From assembly GCA_000697665.1 (NCBI GenBank), contig KL197752.1:87498-151497 (forward strand): DNA of 64,000 nucleotides, given 5' to 3'. The notes below the pieces were generated by a model, which was given only the letters and a program-made list of their open reading frames with translations, was not told the origin of the DNA and did not search any database. Positions within the stretch are counted from its first letter, which is position 1. Every line of letters begins with the position of its first letter. Origin of the DNA: Jaapia argillacea MUCL 33604. Lineage: Eukaryota > Basidiomycota > Agaricomycetes > Jaapiales > Jaapiaceae. The position numbers were made by a program, and so were the translations under genes. Shown here piece after piece: positions 61,723 through 64,000 of the stretch.

Positions 61723-62297
61723 TCAGAAGGTTGTGCCTTCGGGAGGTTGGGGAAGTTTCCTGTTGCTGGCGGATGCCATCTCCCTAAGATATGGCATTGA
61801 ACACTGATCACATAAGTCAGAAGCATGATCAACGCACTTTCTTATCTCCACCAAAATCGTCTCGATGCTGAAGTGTCGACCCCAATGGGCGAGGACGGGC
61901 AACCTCGAGGACTCGACTTTGCCATCAACTTGATTCACGAAAGGGAGATTCACTCGCGATATGAACTGGATGGTAGGCGGACGATCGGGGTAATCCAGGC
62001 CACAGTTGATCTTGAGACTGTAGATGCGATTCTCGTGGACGGTCTGAACGACGATGAATGGGTGAGACATCAGCGGGAGAGGAACAAAGCTTACGTGTCC
62101 TGGGCCAATGATAGTGCCATTCCAGTTACTCATCAGCATATCGTCTCCATCCTCAAGACCGTATGAGCAGGAGCCGTCGCCGATTCCCTTCTCGCCCTTC
62201 TCGAGCTCCTCCAGGAGACGGAAATTGCGGGGAACTGAGAGAATATTTCAGAACAATAATTAATATTTCGAAGGGTGTCGACGATACCTTTGGCCAT
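61723..62297 (-). CDS. MMS2: Ubiquitin-conjugating enzyme variant Mms2/Uev1
   Basis: This catalytically inactive E2 variant pairs with Ubc13 to build K63-linked ubiquitin chains in DNA damage tolerance. Exons 62,297-62,288, 62,234-62,095, 62,043-61,838 and 61,783-61,723 give exactly 138 residues, the normal size. Signature stretches are VPRNFRLLEELEKGEKGIGD, SNWNGTIIGPGH, TVHENRIYSLKINCG, DYPDRPPTIQF, and the C-terminal EMASASNRKLPQPPEGTTF, which is highly typical of the family. No cysteine is present at the E2 active-site position, as expected. It is head-to-head with HSE1. Confidence 0.95.
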
Positions 62298-62486
62298 CAA
62301 GACTGGTATTAGCGAAAGAAATGAGCGAGATACACCAGATACACCCGGGAATGAGGTCGACTCAGTATAGCTCGGCAAGTTCCGTAAGGCCGAGCGCTGC
62401 TGTCATTGCCTCAGTCCCAGACAAGCACACCCTCTGCCGCAGTTCATTTCAAGTCTACACCATTGAACCATAGTAACGACCGAGAT
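62298..62486. promoter_or_regulatory. Shared promoter of MMS2 and HSE1
   Basis: 189 bases separate the start codons of the divergent MMS2 and HSE1 genes. No clear TATA box is seen. Confidence 0.5.
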
Positions 62487-64000
62487 ATGTTCAAGGGCGG
62501 GCAACCAAACCCTTACGACGACATAGTCGGTGAGTGACCTGCTTGATCCCCTGCTTCCGAGTCCTGATCTGGAGATAGCCAAGACGACCGACGAGAATCT
62601 GACCGGGGAGAATTGGGAATTAATCCTCAACCTCTGTGACAAGGTCGTAGACGAAAGAGAGGAGGGGTAATTCCACCACTTGACTTCGACATCTCATATG
62701 CTTACCCTGTTCCAGGGCCCGAAATGTACTCGGTGCCATCATCAAACGTTTGGCTCACCGAAACCCAAATGTCCAACTATACTCCCTTTCCCTGGCCGAA
62801 TCGCTTTCGAAGAACTGCGGAATTGAACTCCATCGTGAATTGGCTTCCCGTGCATTCACACAAGCTTTGGAGAAGTTAATCACCGATCGGGTGGGTGGCT
62901 TGCGACGTCTGGCTTGTTGTGGCACGATCCTAAAGATAAATAACTACAGACTACACATGACAAAGTGAGAAAGCGAGCGTTATCGCTGATAGCTATGTGG
63001 ACGTCGGAATTTCACAAGGATCCCAATCTCAGCGTCATGGAGGAATGTTATAATAACCTGAAGTCGAAAAGTCAGGCCCCACTCACGCGCTCTTATCCGA
63101 GATATTGACGCACGGTGTCTAGATTATAAATTTGAGGCACCGCAAGAGGCCCCTCCTCCCGATGTTGATGATGAAATTCGACGACAGGAGGAGGAAGAGC
63201 TCCAGCGGGTGCTTGAGATGTCAGTTAAAGATAAAGGAGGTCGAGGGAATTGGGACCAATACTCTGCGTACACATCTTCTGCAGCTGGGGGATCTTCTGC
63301 CAACGCTAGGCCCGCCGCCACTACCGCGCAAACTTCTACGCCGGCATCGTCCCGACCAAGAGATAGTTATTCCGCTCCGTCTTATCCCTCCGGATATGTT
63401 CCAGCTCGTAGCCCTTCTCCCAAACTTCAACCTCAAGTACAGGCCCAGGCTCCTGCTCCTGCTCCTGCCCCTGCCCCCGTCGCCGTTGTCCCGGCGTCCG
63501 CACTTTCAGCCACTCCTGCGCTTGCCTCCGTTCCTGGACCCAGCACCTCACCTGTATCTGCTGCATCTCAGGCTATCATCACTCGAGTTAAGGCTTTGCA
63601 TACCTTCGAGCCAACCGAGCCCGGGGAACTTGCCTTTGAGAAGGGTGATATCATCAAAGTTGTTGATAGGGGGTATCAAGACTGGTGGAGGGGGCAGCTG
63701 AAAGGCAGAACTGGTATTTTCCCTGTGAACTATGTGGTGCGTAGCACGTGCGTGTGGATTATCGCCATTTAGGCTGAAATCGCCACTCGAAGGAACCGTT
63801 ACCAGAGCCTACCGCGGCTGAATTGGCCCGAGAAGCTGAGAAGGAGGCAGCAGTCTTCTCGCAAGCGGCTAATGTTGATAGACTTCTCAGTCTGTTACGA
63901 CAACTCGACCCTGCCAAAGACAACCTTGCTGATAATGAGGAGATTCAGGTCCGTTCGTGATCACCCTCTGCTTTCCTTCTCTAATCAGTCTTTGTAGGAA
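62487..64000 (+). CDS. HSE1: Hse1 (STAM homologue, ESCRT-0), partial at the right edge
   Basis: With Vps27 it forms ESCRT-0, which sorts ubiquitinated cargo at endosomes. The ATG at 62,487 begins MFKGGQPNPYDDIV. The VHS domain covers the first 140 residues or so (ENWELILNLCDKV, NPNVQLYSLSLAESLSKNCG, HDKVRKRALSLIAMW). A UIM-like helix (DDEIRRQEEEELQRVLEMSV) starts near 63,170. A Ser/Pro/Ala-rich linker with a QAPAPAPAPAP run follows, then an SH3 domain (ALHTFEPTEPGELAFEKGD, WWRGQLKGRTGIFPVNYV) near 63,592-63,740. The next exon reads PEPTAAELAREAEKEAAVF and starts the GAT region, cut by the window end. At least five introns are present. Confidence 0.93.

Noticed and set aside
1-64000. tRNA genes, rRNA genes and CRISPR arrays
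   Set aside because: No convincing A and B boxes with a cloverleaf fold, no rRNA-like sequence and no regularly spaced short repeats of the CRISPR kind were noticed. A tRNAscan run would be decisive for tRNAs.

Overview
The window looks like a chromosomal piece from a filamentous basidiomycete, most likely an Agaricomycete. Its genes are split by many short introns of about 45-70 bp with GT...AG ends, they are closely packed on both strands, and their products are typical of fungi (Far1/Ste5-type scaffold, Zds1, single-chain acetyl-CoA carboxylase, vacuolar-type carboxypeptidase S, Hse1). No tRNA, rRNA, CRISPR array, virus-like element or recognisable transposase was seen.

There are two kinds of territory. 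The first, about 1-18.9 kb, is accessory and restless. It starts with an unrecognised membrane protein (0.8-3.4 kb). Next comes a damaged copy of the HIT zinc-finger gene ZNHIT2 (4.2-5.8 kb). A tandem segmental duplication follows (about 5.9-8.96 and 10.07-13.2 kb); each copy carries a minus-strand gene of a protein family I do not recognise, with its TATA-type promoter and upstream block. Downstream lie two further ZNHIT2 3' fragments (13.1-13.2 and 13.6-13.8 kb), an array of about eight degenerate units that share a 41-43 bp core with CAGGTG/CACCTG ends (14.47-15.50 kb, with two outliers at 9.0-9.2 kb), and a lone hypothetical gene (16.6-18.0 kb).

The second, about 19-64 kb, is conserved housekeeping territory. 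In order it holds: a copper P-type ATPase (CCC2/ATP7 type); dynactin p22/p24; a RING-PH-VWA mating scaffold of the Far1/Ste5 type (minus); a 2.9 kb stretch with no convincing gene; Zds1; COQ6 (minus); exocyst SEC6; glutamine-dependent NAD synthetase QNS1 (minus); a very large protein probably related to the channel subunit UNC80; acetyl-CoA carboxylase ACC1 (minus); an M20 carboxypeptidase S (minus) with an apparent GA-AG intron; the ubiquitin E2 variant MMS2 (minus); and HSE1, the ESCRT-0 STAM homologue, cut by the right edge.

Three head-to-head pairs share short promoters: COQ6/SEC6 (137 bp), QNS1/UNC80-like (233 bp) and MMS2/HSE1 (189 bp). Several other neighbours converge with short 3' gaps. 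Themes that recur are polarity and secretion (Far1-like scaffold, Zds1, Sec6), vesicle traffic (dynactin, Hse1) and core metabolism (ACC1, QNS1, COQ6). No operon-like logic is implied.

The best candidates for something undescribed are in the first 16 kb: the tandem paralogous gene family, the broken and scattered ZNHIT2, and the palindromic-core repeat array. Exon limits below were placed by eye from splice consensus and reading frame; those of the housekeeping genes are the most reliable.
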